Assembly: GCF_039545795.1 (NCBI RefSeq)
Contig: NZ_CP154260.1
Span: 6,391,001-6,455,000 of the forward strand
Source of the DNA: Chitinophaga niabensis
Lineage (GTDB): Bacteria; Bacteroidota; Bacteroidia; Chitinophagales; Chitinophagaceae
Length of the DNA stretch: 64,000 nucleotides
Reading direction: 5' to 3'
Part shown: positions 25,115 to 33,887 of the stretch, in pieces
Position numbering within the stretch: position 1 is the first letter of the stretch
Layout: each line of letters starts with the position of its first letter
Position numbers and translations under genes: made by a program
The notes under the pieces: generated by a model
What the model was told of the DNA's origin: nothing
Databases searched by the model: none
The model's input: the letters and a program-made list of their open reading frames with translations, nothing else

Positions 25115-26629
25115 ATGCAAAAGCAAATCAAATCAGCTTTGATCTCCGTTTTCTATAAAGATAACCTGGAGAATATCGTTAAAACATTAGGTGAGCAGGG
25201 TGTTACCATTTACTCTACAGGTGGCACGCAAAAGTTCATTGAGGAATTGGGTGTGAAATGTGTAGCCGTGGAAGATCTGACGGCTTACCCTTCTATCCTT
25301 GGCGGCCGTGTTAAAACCCTTCACCCTAAAGTGTTTGGCGGTATCCTGGCACGCCGTGAGAATCCGCAGGACCTGGAACAGCTGAAGCAATACGAGATCC
25401 CGGAGATTGACCTGGTGATCGTAGACCTTTATCCGTTTGAAGAAACCGTGAAAAGCACTACGGAAGAACAGGCTATCATTGAGAAGATAGATATCGGGGG
25501 CGTTTCCCTGATCCGCGCTGCAGGCAAGAACTACAAGGATGTAGTGATCGTTGCTTCCAAAGATCAGTATGCTGACCTGGAAAAAGCATTGGTAGATGGT
25601 AAAGGCGCTACTTCATTGGAGCAACGCAGGCACTTTGCTGCAAAGGCTTTCGAGGTATGTGCACATTATGATGTGGCCATTGCCGGTTACTTCCTTCAAA
25701 ATACAGAAAAAGAATACTTCCAGTTATCTGTTCCGCAGGGCCAGGTATGCCGTTACGGAGAAAACCCTCACCAGAAAGGTGTTTTCTATGGCGACCTTAC
25801 AGCCATCTTCGACAAACTGCATGGTAAAGAATTGTCTTATAACAACCTTGTGGATGTGGATGCGGCCGTTCAACTGATCGCTGAATTCACAGAAACTACT
25901 TTTGCCGTGATCAAACATACCAATGTTTGCGGTATTGCAAGCAGGCCTACATTGTCTGCCGCCTGGGAAGCAGCACTGGCAGGAGATAAAGAAAGTGCTT
26001 TTGGCGGTGTACTGGCCTGCAATAAGGTAGTAGACGCTGCTACTGCACAATCCATCAACGAAATATTCTTTGAGATCCTGATTGCTCCCGGCTTTGAGCC
26101 GGCTGCACTGGAAATTCTCCAGGCTAAAAAGAACCGCATCCTGCTGTTGCAGAAAAAAGCGGTGAAACCTGCACAGATGTTTAAGAACGTTCTGGATGGC
26201 GTGCTGGTACAGGATAATGATGAAGGTAGCTTCCAAACCTGGAACGATACCGGTGCGCAACCTGCTACTGCAGCACAACGCACAGACCTGGAGTTTGCCA
26301 ACATCGTTTGTAAACACCTTAAATCCAATGCCATTGCGCTGGTGAAAGACCAACAGCTGGTAGGTAAAGGATGCGGACAAACCTCCCGCATTGATGCATT
26401 GCGCCATGCTATTGAAAAGGCGCACCAGTTTGAATTCAGCCTGCAGGGAGCTGTGATGGCTTCAGATGCGTTCTTCCCGTTTGATGATTGTGTGCGTATT
26501 GCCAAAGAAGAAGGTATTACCGCTATCATACAACCCGGTGGTTCTATCCGTGATAATGATTCCATCAATTACGCCAAAGAAAATGGCATGGTGATGGTGA
26601 TCTCCGGTATGCGTCACTTCCGCCACTGA
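25115..26629 (+). CDS. purH: Bifunctional AICAR formyltransferase / IMP cyclohydrolase
   Basis: A 504-residue enzyme catalysing the last two steps of IMP synthesis. The N-terminal cyclohydrolase (MGS-like fold, about 1-190) has TIYSTGGTQKFIEELG and GGRVKTLHPKVFGGIL. The C-terminal formyltransferase carries RYGENPHQKGVFYG, FAVIKHTNVCGIA with the catalytic Lys-His pair, and ASDAFFPFDDCV. It ends with GMVMVISGMRHFRH, the usual family terminus. The length is normal. It follows comEC closely and ends in a strong terminator. Confidence 0.97.
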   Translation: MQKQIKSALISVFYKDNLENIVKTLGEQGVTIYSTGGTQKFIEELGVKCVAVEDLTAYPSILGGRVKTLHPKVFGGILARRENPQDLEQLKQYEIPEIDLVIVDLYPFEETVKSTTEEQAIIEKIDIGGVSLIRAAGKNYKDVVIVASKDQYADLEKALVDGKGATSLEQRRHFAAKAFEVCAHYDVAIAGYFLQNTEKEYFQLSVPQGQVCRYGENPHQKGVFYGDLTAIFDKLHGKELSYNNLVDVDAAVQLIAEFTETTFAVIKHTNVCGIASRPTLSAAWEAALAGDKESAFGGVLACNKVVDAATAQSINEIFFEILIAPGFEPAALEILQAKKNRILLLQKKAVKPAQMFKNVLDGVLVQDNDEGSFQTWNDTGAQPATAAQRTDLEFANIVCKHLKSNAIALVKDQQLVGKGCGQTSRIDALRHAIEKAHQFEFSLQGAVMASDAFFPFDDCVRIAKEEGITAIIQPGGSIRDNDSINYAKENGMVMVISGMRHFRH

Positions 26630-26658
26630 TCATTGATTTCAATTTATAAGGATAAGAG

Positions 26659-26686
26659 AAGGCTGTTCGAAAGAACAGCCTTTTTT
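26659..26686 (+). terminator. Intrinsic terminator after purH
   Basis: The stem AAGGCTGTTC/GAACAGCCTT with a GAAA loop is followed by TTTT. Confidence 0.9.
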
Positions 26687-26743
26687 GTATCAAAGAATTT
26701 TGTACTATTGCCATCGTAGATGCCATTCCTGCAGCAAAATATA

Positions 26744-27283
26744 ATGAAGGACGCAGATGATGCGTGGTTGATCGGAGAATATAAAAAAACCGGTCAGTTG
26801 GAGTATTTGGCGGCATTGTATGAACGTTACATGGATATGGTATATGGTGTGTGCCTCAAATATCTTGATGAGGAAAACAGCAAGGATGCCGTGATGCAGA
26901 TCTTTGAAGAACTGATAGGTAAACTGAAGCAACATGAGGTCCAGAACTTCAGGGGCTGGCTGCATGTATTGACCCGTAACCATTGCCTGATGAAGATCAG
27001 GGCCAATAAAGGCCGCCTGGTGTCCATAGACGACAATGGAATTATGGAATCGGAGGAAAATTATCATCCTGATAACGGATTCAGTATGGAATCCAACCTC
27101 CAGGCGATGGAAAAATGCCTGGAATCCTTGCCCGAAGAGCAAAAGCGGAGTGTAAACCTGTTCTATTTACAGGAGAAAAGCTACCGGGAAGTGGCAGATA
27201 TCACGGGTTATGAGATGAATAAGGTAAAAAGCTATATTCAGAACGGGAAAAGGAACCTGAAACTTTGTATGGATAAAAATTAA
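26744..27283 (+). CDS. ECF-type RNA polymerase sigma factor
   Basis: The protein has 179 residues from the ATG at 26744; an ATG eight codons upstream is possible. Region 2 is at about 10-85 (LAALYERYMDMVYGVCLKYL, KDAVMQIFEELIGKLKQHE, WLHVLTRNHCLMKIR). Region 4 is at about 120-170 (LPEEQKRSVNLFYLQEKSYR, then EVADITGYEMNKVKSYIQNG). The stop codon and the next start share a base (TAATG), so the following anti-sigma protein is translationally coupled, the classic ECF/anti-sigma arrangement. Confidence 0.9.
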   Translation: MKDADDAWLIGEYKKTGQLEYLAALYERYMDMVYGVCLKYLDEENSKDAVMQIFEELIGKLKQHEVQNFRGWLHVLTRNHCLMKIRANKGRLVSIDDNGIMESEENYHPDNGFSMESNLQAMEKCLESLPEEQKRSVNLFYLQEKSYREVADITGYEMNKVKSYIQNGKRNLKLCMDKN

Positions 27284-28914
27284 TGGCTGATAATCAACAA
27301 CATATCACCCCCACGGCGGAACTGATCCGTCAGTACCTGGAAGGCAAACTGGATAGTAAAACCATGCATGCCCTCGAAAAACAGGCGCTGGACGATCCGT
27401 TCCTGGCAGATGCGCTGGAAGGATACGCAAAATATCCCACCGATCAGCGGTCTGCCTTAAGTGAACTGCAACAGCGTTTGCAGGAAAGGGTGGCGCCTGC
27501 TGAGAAAAAAGTGCGGCGTTTGGATTATCGCTGGCTGGCAGCTGCTTCCGTATTGCTGATATTATCTATTTCCGGTGTAATGCTCCTTAACAGAACGCAA
27601 AAGGCACCAGAGATTGCGCAGACGCTTGAGAAGGAGAAAAAAGAAATACTTCCGGATTCTGCCGCTCCTGCGGCAAACGCCAATGCTGATGTAGCAGCAG
27701 CCCAGGCTACAGATACCCAGGGAGTTCTCTCAGATTCCAATGCTAAACCCGCTGAGGAATTCGCACGCGCTAAAACAAAAAAGCCTACAGCAAATGCCAA
27801 TACTGCACGCAATGAGGAAACACAGGCCGTAGCAAATGCCAATACTGCACGCGATGAAATAAAAGCATTCGCTCCTCCGCCTTCACCCTCATTACAAAAA
27901 ACAGCTCCCTACGGGGTTGTTTTTAAAGGCGAAAGCAAGGATAACATACAGATCCGTGGCACTTCAAGTATAAAAGATTCCGGCGCATTGGTCGTAATAG
28001 ATGGTGTACCTGTTAAACCTGATTCACTCCGGTTCATCAATCCCGCGGAAATTGAGAATGTATCCATCCTTAAAGACGCCACCGCCAGTGCTCTATATGG
28101 TGCAAGAGCCGCTAAGGGCGTAGTGCTTGTAACCACTAAAAAAGTTCAACAGGCTCCGCGTTTTGGCGCCATAAACACAGATTCAGCTTTTGCCTCCTAT
28201 AATAAGATAGATACCATTAACATCGGTGGTAACAGACCTATAGCCGGTAAGCTTGATTCCAAGGTAGAAGGGCTGGTAACAGGCGCAAAATCCAACTTCT
28301 CCAATTATTATACGGACGATAATGTGCATAAGATCAGTGGTGTGGTGGTAGACGAAAAAACAGGAAAACGTATACCCGGTGTATCCGTAACCGTTAATGG
28401 CAGCAACCGGGGAGCTGTTACGGATACTTCAGGCAGTTTTGCATTGCATATAGCCTCTAAAAGTAAGGCTGAACTTGGATTCTCTTCCGTTGGTTACGCA
28501 CAGAAAAAGATAACTGTTTCAGAAAGCACCAATAACCTGAATGTAGCCTTACCCTCCAGGAGAGACCAATTGAATGAAACAGTGGTAGTGGGTTATGCTA
28601 AAGAGAAGAAAAGCCTCGTACCGCCATTCCCTTTAGTAGGAGATGAAGCGTACAGCGTTTACCTGGTAACAAATAAAAAAGCAGAAATACCAGGCCTGAA
28701 AGTTCCGCAGAGCGGTAAAGTACATATCTCTTTCTCTGTAATGCCAGATGGTACTTTGCAGGATTTTAAGGTATTGCAGGGCATGGGTAAAGAAGCAGAC
28801 AGCATTGCCATTCAGCGGATCAAAGATGGTCCGGCCTGGATGCCAGCATCTAATAAGAAAAAGGCCACCGTGGAGGTGATAATACCGATAGAACTGGTAA
28901 AAAAGGGGCAATAA
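27283..28914 (+). CDS. Anti-sigma-type membrane protein with SusC-plug, carboxypeptidase-regulatory-like and TonB C-terminal segments
   Basis: A 543-residue protein with an unusual order of parts. Residues 1-80 are a cytoplasmic domain (LIRQYLEGKLDSKTMHALEK) like those of anti-sigma proteins. A single membrane helix is at 84-102. A disordered Ala/Asn-rich linker (about 110-205) includes a repeated ANANTAR motif. Residues 215-287 read like a SusC plug (ALVVIDGVPV, EIENVSILKDATASALYGAR, AAKGVVLVTTKK). Residues 349-425 are a carboxypeptidase-regulatory-like domain (ISGVVVDEKTGKRIPGVSVT). The SusC-like signature LNETVVVGYAKEKK is at 430-443. The TonB C-terminal fold occupies about 450-540 (GKVHISFSVMPDGTLQDFKV, then VEVIIPIELVKKGQ). 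Coupling to the ECF gene supports the anti-sigma role. The periplasmic assembly is discussed in the findings. Confidence 0.8.
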   Translation: MADNQQHITPTAELIRQYLEGKLDSKTMHALEKQALDDPFLADALEGYAKYPTDQRSALSELQQRLQERVAPAEKKVRRLDYRWLAAASVLLILSISGVMLLNRTQKAPEIAQTLEKEKKEILPDSAAPAANANADVAAAQATDTQGVLSDSNAKPAEEFARAKTKKPTANANTARNEETQAVANANTARDEIKAFAPPPSPSLQKTAPYGVVFKGESKDNIQIRGTSSIKDSGALVVIDGVPVKPDSLRFINPAEIENVSILKDATASALYGARAAKGVVLVTTKKVQQAPRFGAINTDSAFASYNKIDTINIGGNRPIAGKLDSKVEGLVTGAKSNFSNYYTDDNVHKISGVVVDEKTGKRIPGVSVTVNGSNRGAVTDTSGSFALHIASKSKAELGFSSVGYAQKKITVSESTNNLNVALPSRRDQLNETVVVGYAKEKKSLVPPFPLVGDEAYSVYLVTNKKAEIPGLKVPQSGKVHISFSVMPDGTLQDFKVLQGMGKEADSIAIQRIKDGPAWMPASNKKKATVEVIIPIELVKKGQ

Positions 28915-28994
28915 AAGATCTTCTGACAAACGAATAAACATCCCATAAAAAAGGGCAATAAAAGATATTCTGATAAAACGAATAAACATCCCAT
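28899..28994 (+). repeat. 48-bp tandem duplication of the 3' end of the anti-sigma gene
   Basis: Unit 28899-28946 contains the last codons and the TAA. Unit 28947-28994 repeats it with few changes; both contain CAATAAAAGAT and end CGAATAAACATCCCAT. A third start (AAAAAAGG) at 28995 runs into the lutB terminator. High identity marks this as the most recent of the 3'-end duplications. Confidence 0.9.
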
Positions 28995-29023
28995 AAAAAA
29001 GGCGCCCCTTACCGGAGCGCCTT
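28993..29023 (-). terminator. Intrinsic terminator for the lutB end
   Basis: AAGGCGC (28999-29005) pairs with GCGCCTT (29017-29023). The minus strand then reads TTTTTT. It is shared with the tail of the converging anti-sigma transcript. Confidence 0.7.
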
Positions 29024-29154
29024 CTATATAAATGAATTATTTCTTCTTTTCTTTTACGAAGCTGAGCGCCTTTTTTGTATATAAAAGAATTAGTTCTTCT
29101 TTTCTTTCACGATTGCCGAAGCGATAAATGAATTTACTTCTTCCTTTCCTTCCA
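29012..29154 (-). repeat. Three tandem units built on the 3' end of lutB
   Basis: On the minus strand the gene end reads TGGAAGGAAAGGAAGAAGTAA (WKERKK-stop). It is followed by GTGAAAGAAAAGAAGAACTAA (VKEKKN-stop) and GTAAAAGAAAAGAAGAAATAA (VKEKKK-stop), each with a similar A+T-rich ATTCWTTTAT tail. Units cover 29111-29154, 29058-29110 and about 29012-29057. Confidence 0.85.
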
Positions 29155-30513
29155 CAACTGGTTAAATGATTTCGGTGCAAAATCAGGCATCGCACGTTCA
29201 TCATTGCCCCATGCCTTCCCAAACATTCTCCCTACCACCATGTTCTTTGTTTTACCACCCACCAGGTTCATCATCCGCCGGCTCAGGCAAGCCTGTTTCC
29301 AGCCAAACCAGCCCATCTTTTCAGCTCCGGTGGTATGATTCTCTTCTACTGCCTTATGCCTGTTATGGAGCAAAAGCTCATGGAGATTAATACGCACCGG
29401 GCAAACTTCCGTACAGTTTCCGCAAAGGGAGGAAGCAAAACTGAGATGCATATATTTTTCCATGCCCTGCAGGTGAGGAGTGATCACTGCACCGATAGGG
29501 CCACTGTAGGTTGTATTGTAAGTATGGCCGCCAATGTTCTTGTAAACAGGGCAGGCATTGAGGCAGGAGCCGCAACGGATGCAATAAAGACTTTCGCGCG
29601 CTATTTCATCTTTGAGGATGTTCGTACGGCCATTGTCTAAAAAGATCACATACATCTCATCAGGACCATCAACCTCACCTTCCTGGCGCGGGCCGGTAAA
29701 GATGGTATTGTAGGAAGTGATATTCTGCCCAGTGCCGAAAGTGGCCAGCAGCGGCCAGAAGAGGGCAAGGTCATTAACGGAAGGCAGTACCTTCTCTATA
29801 CCAACAAGCGCAATATGTGTTTTAGGGAAAGAAGTACTTAACCGTGCATTTCCTTCATTTTCTGTAACCGCAATACCGCCGATGTCTGCAAGAATAAAGT
29901 TGGCGCCGGTAATGCCTACTTCTGCATCCAGGTATTTCTGGCGGAGTTTATCACGGGCTACGAGGGTAAGTTGCTCAGGGTTCAGTCCCGGCACAGTGCC
30001 CAGCTTTTTAGTGAAAAGCTCTGCGATCTGTTCCTTGCTTTTATGCATGGCCGGCGTAACAATGTGGTACGGCGGTTCATTATCCAGTTGCTGGATGTAT
30101 TCACCCAGGTCCGTTTCTACACTTTCTATATTATTTTCCTGCAGGAAGTCGTTGAGATGGATCTCTTCTGTAGCCATCGATTTGCTCTTCACAACGGTCT
30201 TGCAGTTTTTGGCTTTGCAGATCTCCAGTATCGCTTCTCTTGCCTGTTCTGCATTTTCTGCCCAGATCACCTTTCCGCCACGCTTGATGAAGTTCATCTC
30301 AAAATCTTCCAGGTGTTTATCCAGGTTCTCGATGGCTTTCCACTTCACATTCTTAGCCCGTTCCCTCGCAGTGGGCAGATCGGAGAATTGCCGCTTACCG
30401 TTCACAACGGCAGCATTATACTTGCTGATATTGAAGTTGATCGTTTTGCGGTGACTCAGATCAGCCGCTTTTATTTCACTTTCAGAAAGAAAGGTGCTTG
30501 CCGTCTTATTCAT
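29134..30513 (-). CDS. lutB: LutB-type iron-sulfur lactate utilisation protein
   Basis: The protein has 459 residues from the ATG at 30513; a TTG ten codons upstream is the only earlier start. The N-terminal DUF162/LUD domain (about 60-290) has KSKSMATEEIHLNDFL and GITGANFILADIGGIAVTEN. Two 4Fe-4S clusters follow: CIRCGSCLNACPVYKNIGG and CGNCTEVCPVRINLHELL. LutB works with LutA and LutC to oxidise L-lactate, but neither is next to it here. The gene is the last of a leftward run, 47 bp after the DUF3109 gene. Its end is repeated twice downstream. Confidence 0.88.
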   Translation of the reverse strand: MNKTASTFLSESEIKAADLSHRKTINFNISKYNAAVVNGKRQFSDLPTARERAKNVKWKAIENLDKHLEDFEMNFIKRGGKVIWAENAEQAREAILEICKAKNCKTVVKSKSMATEEIHLNDFLQENNIESVETDLGEYIQQLDNEPPYHIVTPAMHKSKEQIAELFTKKLGTVPGLNPEQLTLVARDKLRQKYLDAEVGITGANFILADIGGIAVTENEGNARLSTSFPKTHIALVGIEKVLPSVNDLALFWPLLATFGTGQNITSYNTIFTGPRQEGEVDGPDEMYVIFLDNGRTNILKDEIARESLYCIRCGSCLNACPVYKNIGGHTYNTTYSGPIGAVITPHLQGMEKYMHLSFASSLCGNCTEVCPVRINLHELLLHNRHKAVEENHTTGAEKMGWFGWKQACLSRRMMNLVGGKTKNMVVGRMFGKAWGNDERAMPDFAPKSFNQLWKERKK

Positions 30514-30560
30514 ATGCCTGTAAAGATAGTTATAGCACAACAATCGTGCGCAAAATATTA

Positions 30561-31136
30561 TCAGTCATTAAGATGCTGCTTGGTAGCTATCTTATCCAGC
30601 ACCTGGTAGAACTCAGCACCATACTTACGTGTGATGGCATCTTTCAGGAATTTATAAACAGGCACTTTCAGTTCATTACCCAGTTTGCAGGCAGGTTTGC
30701 AGATGCTCCATTTATCGTAGTTAACCGCTTCGAAAGATTCATATTTAGTGATGCGGATGGGGTAGAGGTGGCAGGAGATGGGTTTTTTATAATCCACCAC
30801 GCCATCGTTATAAGCCTTTTCTATTCCGCAGCCTACATGGCCTGCTTCATTGATAGTGGCGTATGCGCAGATAGCACCATTCACAATGGGTGTAACATGG
30901 CCATGTTCATCATCCCAGGTATGTAACCCGGTTTTTTCTATTTCTTTAATGCCTTCTTCGCGGAGATAAGACTTGATCTTAGGGTAGATCTTTTTGAGGA
31001 TCTTAAGTTCTGCTTCTTCGAGGGGAGCGCCACAGTCTCCTGCTACGCAGCAGGCCCCTTTGCATGCATTGAGGTTGCACACGAAATTTTTTTCAACCAC
31101 ATCATCGCTGATGTATTTATCATCGATCACAATCAT
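30561..31136 (-). CDS. DUF3109 cysteine-rich protein
   Basis: A 191-residue protein rich in conserved cysteines: CNLNACKGACCVAGDCGAPL near residue 19, GAICAYATINEAGHVGCGIE near 86, ISCHLYPIRI, and SICKPACKLGNELKVPVYKF. This is the DUF3109 pattern, common in Bacteroidota and related to YkgJ-type zinc or iron-sulfur binding proteins. The role is not established. It lies 7 bp after gldD and is probably cotranscribed. Confidence 0.85.
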   Translation of the reverse strand: MIVIDDKYISDDVVEKNFVCNLNACKGACCVAGDCGAPLEEAELKILKKIYPKIKSYLREEGIKEIEKTGLHTWDDEHGHVTPIVNGAICAYATINEAGHVGCGIEKAYNDGVVDYKKPISCHLYPIRITKYESFEAVNYDKWSICKPACKLGNELKVPVYKFLKDAITRKYGAEFYQVLDKIATKQHLND

Positions 31137-31143
31137 CTGTCAC

Positions 31144-31746
31144 TCATTTATTAGCTTTCCATTTCAGTGTTTCCACCAGGTGCCACATATCTTCCTGCAG
31201 GAATTTGTGCATGGGCGCCAGCGAATCTGCATTGGGTGGTGCGTAAAAATACAACGCTCCGCGCAAATAATGATGAAAGGAATCCGTTACATAGAATTGT
31301 TTTGCGGAAGCGGCATTGCCGCCTACTTCGTAAAACAGGCCATGTACATTGTTGGGCGTACTGATCTCCTCTTCGTTAATGGATTCTGCCTTGAGGGTAT
31401 GTTTGTACGTAAGTTTAAAGGCGTCATTGATCAGTTTATCCAGCGAATTCTGTGCCCCTACTGTTTTGTAGCTCATGTACACCTTACTGTTGAATTGCGG
31501 AAAGTCCACATTGATCCACCAGGGATTCTCAGCTTTGGCATCAAAAAAGAGGGTATCCTTTACGATATTGGCGTATACAGGATATTCGAAGGAGTAGGGG
31601 TAGCCCGGTTCATCGAAAAGGCGGTATTCTTTTTTGGGAAAATCTACCCTGAAAAATCCTCTTGGCTTAGGTGTAAAACCTTGTTGCTGGCAGGCTGCGG
31701 CAGTAACTGTGAGTACTGCCAGGAAGAAATAAATTACCGGTCTCAT
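31144..31746 (-). CDS. gldD: Gliding-motility lipoprotein GldD
   Basis: The 200-residue protein has a lipobox (TAAACQQQ, Cys19). The start of the mature protein, FTPKPRGFFRVDFPKKEYRL, is characteristic of GldD, as are FEYPVYANI and WWINVDFPQFNSKVYMSYK. GldD is required for gliding and for type IX secretion-linked motility in Flavobacterium. Its start codon overlaps the gldE stop by 4 bp, and gldE-gldD is a known pair. Confidence 0.93.
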   Translation of the reverse strand: MRPVIYFFLAVLTVTAAACQQQGFTPKPRGFFRVDFPKKEYRLFDEPGYPYSFEYPVYANIVKDTLFFDAKAENPWWINVDFPQFNSKVYMSYKTVGAQNSLDKLINDAFKLTYKHTLKAESINEEEISTPNNVHGLFYEVGGNAASAKQFYVTDSFHHYLRGALYFYAPPNADSLAPMHKFLQEDMWHLVETLKWKANK

Positions 31747-33089
31747 TCGCTTTCAATACCTGTTTTATTGCTGATCTGCACTTTCTGGATGCGCATTTTG
31801 GTCACTTCGAGCACGGTGAAATCAAAATTCTCATAGCTGATAACACTGTTCTCTTCCGGGAATTTACCGGAGAGTTCAAGGATCAGCCCGCCGATGGAAT
31901 CACTTTCTCCCTTAACGGATTCGAAAGTATCCGGCGCAATGTCCATGATGCGGCAAACATCGTTCAGCATGGTCTTACCTTCAAAAACGTAGGTATGATC
32001 GTTTACTTTATTATAGTTGAACTCATCTTCGTCAAATTCGTCTTTAATATCCCCGATCACCTCTTCCATGATATCTTCCAGGGTTACAATGCCGGAAGTG
32101 CCGCCAAATTCGTCCACTACCACGGCAAAATGCATATGGCGGGTCTGGAATTCGTTGAGCAGGTCTTCGATCAGTTTATGCTCGTGTACAAAGAAGGGCT
32201 GGCGTAATACTTCGTGCCAGTCGAAATCATCTCCTTTACCCAGGTGTTGTAGCAGGTCCTTGGTATGGATCACGCCTACAATGGTATCCAGGTTGTTTTT
32301 ATATACGGGCAGGCGGGAATAGTGGAGGTCGGCCACTTTTTTCACCACTTCACCGAAAGGCATATCATACTCCAGTCCGTTTACATCCAGGCGGGTGCGC
32401 ATGATCTGTTTAACAGCAATGTTGCCGAATTTGAGGATGCCGCGCACAATGTTCTTTTCTTCCTGCGAAGCGCCGGGCTCCACGCTCATTTCAATCACTT
32501 CATCAATCTCATGATAGTTGATGGGCCGGGTACTTCTGTGAAAAAGACGGGCTTCTATGCCTTCGCTCATGTTCACAAAGAAGTTACTGATAGGCTCCAG
32601 GGTAGCATGTATGATATGGATGAACCAGGCAAAATAAGTGGCAAAGCGCATATTATTCTGTGTGGCCCATACCCTGGGAAGGATCTGGCCAAAGAACAGC
32701 AGCACAAATGTAATAATGGCAATACGCACGATAAAGGAGAGGAATTCCAGCTCCCGCAAGCTTTCTACCTGTGCAATGAGGTAATTGGTAATAAAAATGA
32801 AGGCAATATTGAACAGGATGTTGGCGATCTGAAGGGAAGCCAGCAGTGGTTTCGGGTTCTCCAGTAACCGGGTGATCATCTTCCCTGCGTTATTCTGCCG
32901 GGTTTTGAGCACATTCAGGTCTTTATAGGTAAGCGAAAAGAAAGCCACTTCGGCACCGGACACAATGAAGGTGAGCAGGAGTAAGATGAAAATAACCAGC
33001 AAAAACACGACTACATTGGGCGATGGTGCCGCCAGATCTTGTAACAAAACGCTCGAAAACGGTAAAATGCTAGCCGATGGGTAAGCCAA
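31743..33089 (-). CDS. gldE: GldE, CNNM/CorC-type membrane protein
   Basis: The 448-residue protein has an N-terminal CNNM (DUF21) domain with four hydrophobic helices (VVVFLLVIFILLLLTFIVSG and others). Two CBS domains follow at about 210-330 (MRTRLDVNGLEYDMPFGEVV, then FQTRHMHFAVVVDEFGGTSG, IVTLEDIMEEVIGDIKDEF). A CorC_HlyC domain lies at the end. GldE and GldD are needed together for gliding in Flavobacterium. No ATG fits: the frame is closed by TGA just upstream, and TTG at 33089 is the first start. Promoter-like sites at 33162 and 33106 precede it. Confidence 0.9.
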   Translation of the reverse strand: MAYPSASILPFSSVLLQDLAAPSPNVVVFLLVIFILLLLTFIVSGAEVAFFSLTYKDLNVLKTRQNNAGKMITRLLENPKPLLASLQIANILFNIAFIFITNYLIAQVESLRELEFLSFIVRIAIITFVLLFFGQILPRVWATQNNMRFATYFAWFIHIIHATLEPISNFFVNMSEGIEARLFHRSTRPINYHEIDEVIEMSVEPGASQEEKNIVRGILKFGNIAVKQIMRTRLDVNGLEYDMPFGEVVKKVADLHYSRLPVYKNNLDTIVGVIHTKDLLQHLGKGDDFDWHEVLRQPFFVHEHKLIEDLLNEFQTRHMHFAVVVDEFGGTSGIVTLEDIMEEVIGDIKDEFDEDEFNYNKVNDHTYVFEGKTMLNDVCRIMDIAPDTFESVKGESDSIGGLILELSGKFPEENSVISYENFDFTVLEVTKMRIQKVQISNKTGIESE

Positions 33090-33161
33090 GTTAATATGCT
33101 TTGGTCAAAAATAAGGGGAAAGAAATTCCATCTGAAATGACCTGAATTGCTTTCCCGCATG

Positions 33162-33169
33162 CAAATATA
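33162..33169 (-). promoter_or_regulatory. -7 element upstream of gldE
   Basis: The minus strand reads TATATTTG. A second exact match, TATTTTTG at 33113-33106, would leave a leader of only about 10-15 nt before the TTG start. Confidence 0.4.
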
Positions 33170-33236
33170 AAGAATGTACCGTTCGGTTACGCGCGGAGTT
33201 ATGTAATAACTTAATTTATATTAACATATGAAGGCA

Positions 33237-33710
33237 TCAGAAGGGAAGATCGTCGGCAGGTTCGCTCATGGGCGGGAGCTCGATTCCGGTGAAACCTTCT
33301 CCATGGCCTCCCGGGCCTCCGGGGGAAGAAGATCCTGAAGCATGGTGGGGTATATGGTGGTCGCCATTATTAACATCCATCCTTTTATCCAGCATTACCA
33401 GGTTATCGCCTACTACTTCTGTGGCAAATTTCTTATTCCCTTCTTTATCTTCCCAGCTACGGGTACGCAGGCGTCCTTCAATATACACTAAGCTGCCTTT
33501 GTGCAGGTACTTTTGAGCTAGTTCGGCCAGGCCTCTCCAAAGAACTACGGTATGCCATTCTGTTTGGGAAATGAGTTTGCCTGCGCGGTCTTTGAATGTT
33601 TCGGTCGTGGCAAGGGAGAATTTAGCCACGGCGATATTACCTTCCAGGAATTGAACATCGGGGTCTCTGCCAAGATTGCCAATCAGGATTACTTTATTAA
33701 CACCTCTCAT
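33237..33710 (-). CDS. ssb: Single-stranded DNA-binding protein
   Basis: The 157-residue protein has the OB fold at 1-110 (RGVNKVILIGNLGRDPDVQF, TEWHTVVLWRGLAELAQKYL, GSLVYIEGRLRTRSWED). A Gly/His/Pro-rich linker follows, and the acidic tip is EPADDLPF, which in SSB proteins recruits repair and replication partners. It lies between mutY and gldE, a gene order seen widely in this phylum. Confidence 0.95.
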   Translation of the reverse strand: MRGVNKVILIGNLGRDPDVQFLEGNIAVAKFSLATTETFKDRAGKLISQTEWHTVVLWRGLAELAQKYLHKGSLVYIEGRLRTRSWEDKEGNKKFATEVVGDNLVMLDKRMDVNNGDHHIPHHASGSSSPGGPGGHGEGFTGIELPPMSEPADDLPF

Positions 33711-33887
33711 AATTGTAGGTTTTAATCTGTCCTATAAAAAATTCTTCTCACGGTCAACCTTTCTAAAGTTAGTGTTTTTTTCCAATCAACGAATAGAATT
33801 TTTACCATTACGGGAACGTTGTAATGCTTGTCCGTAAGTAGTTAGAGAAGAATAGACAGGTAATAGTACCAAATGGCTGCCGGCCCG

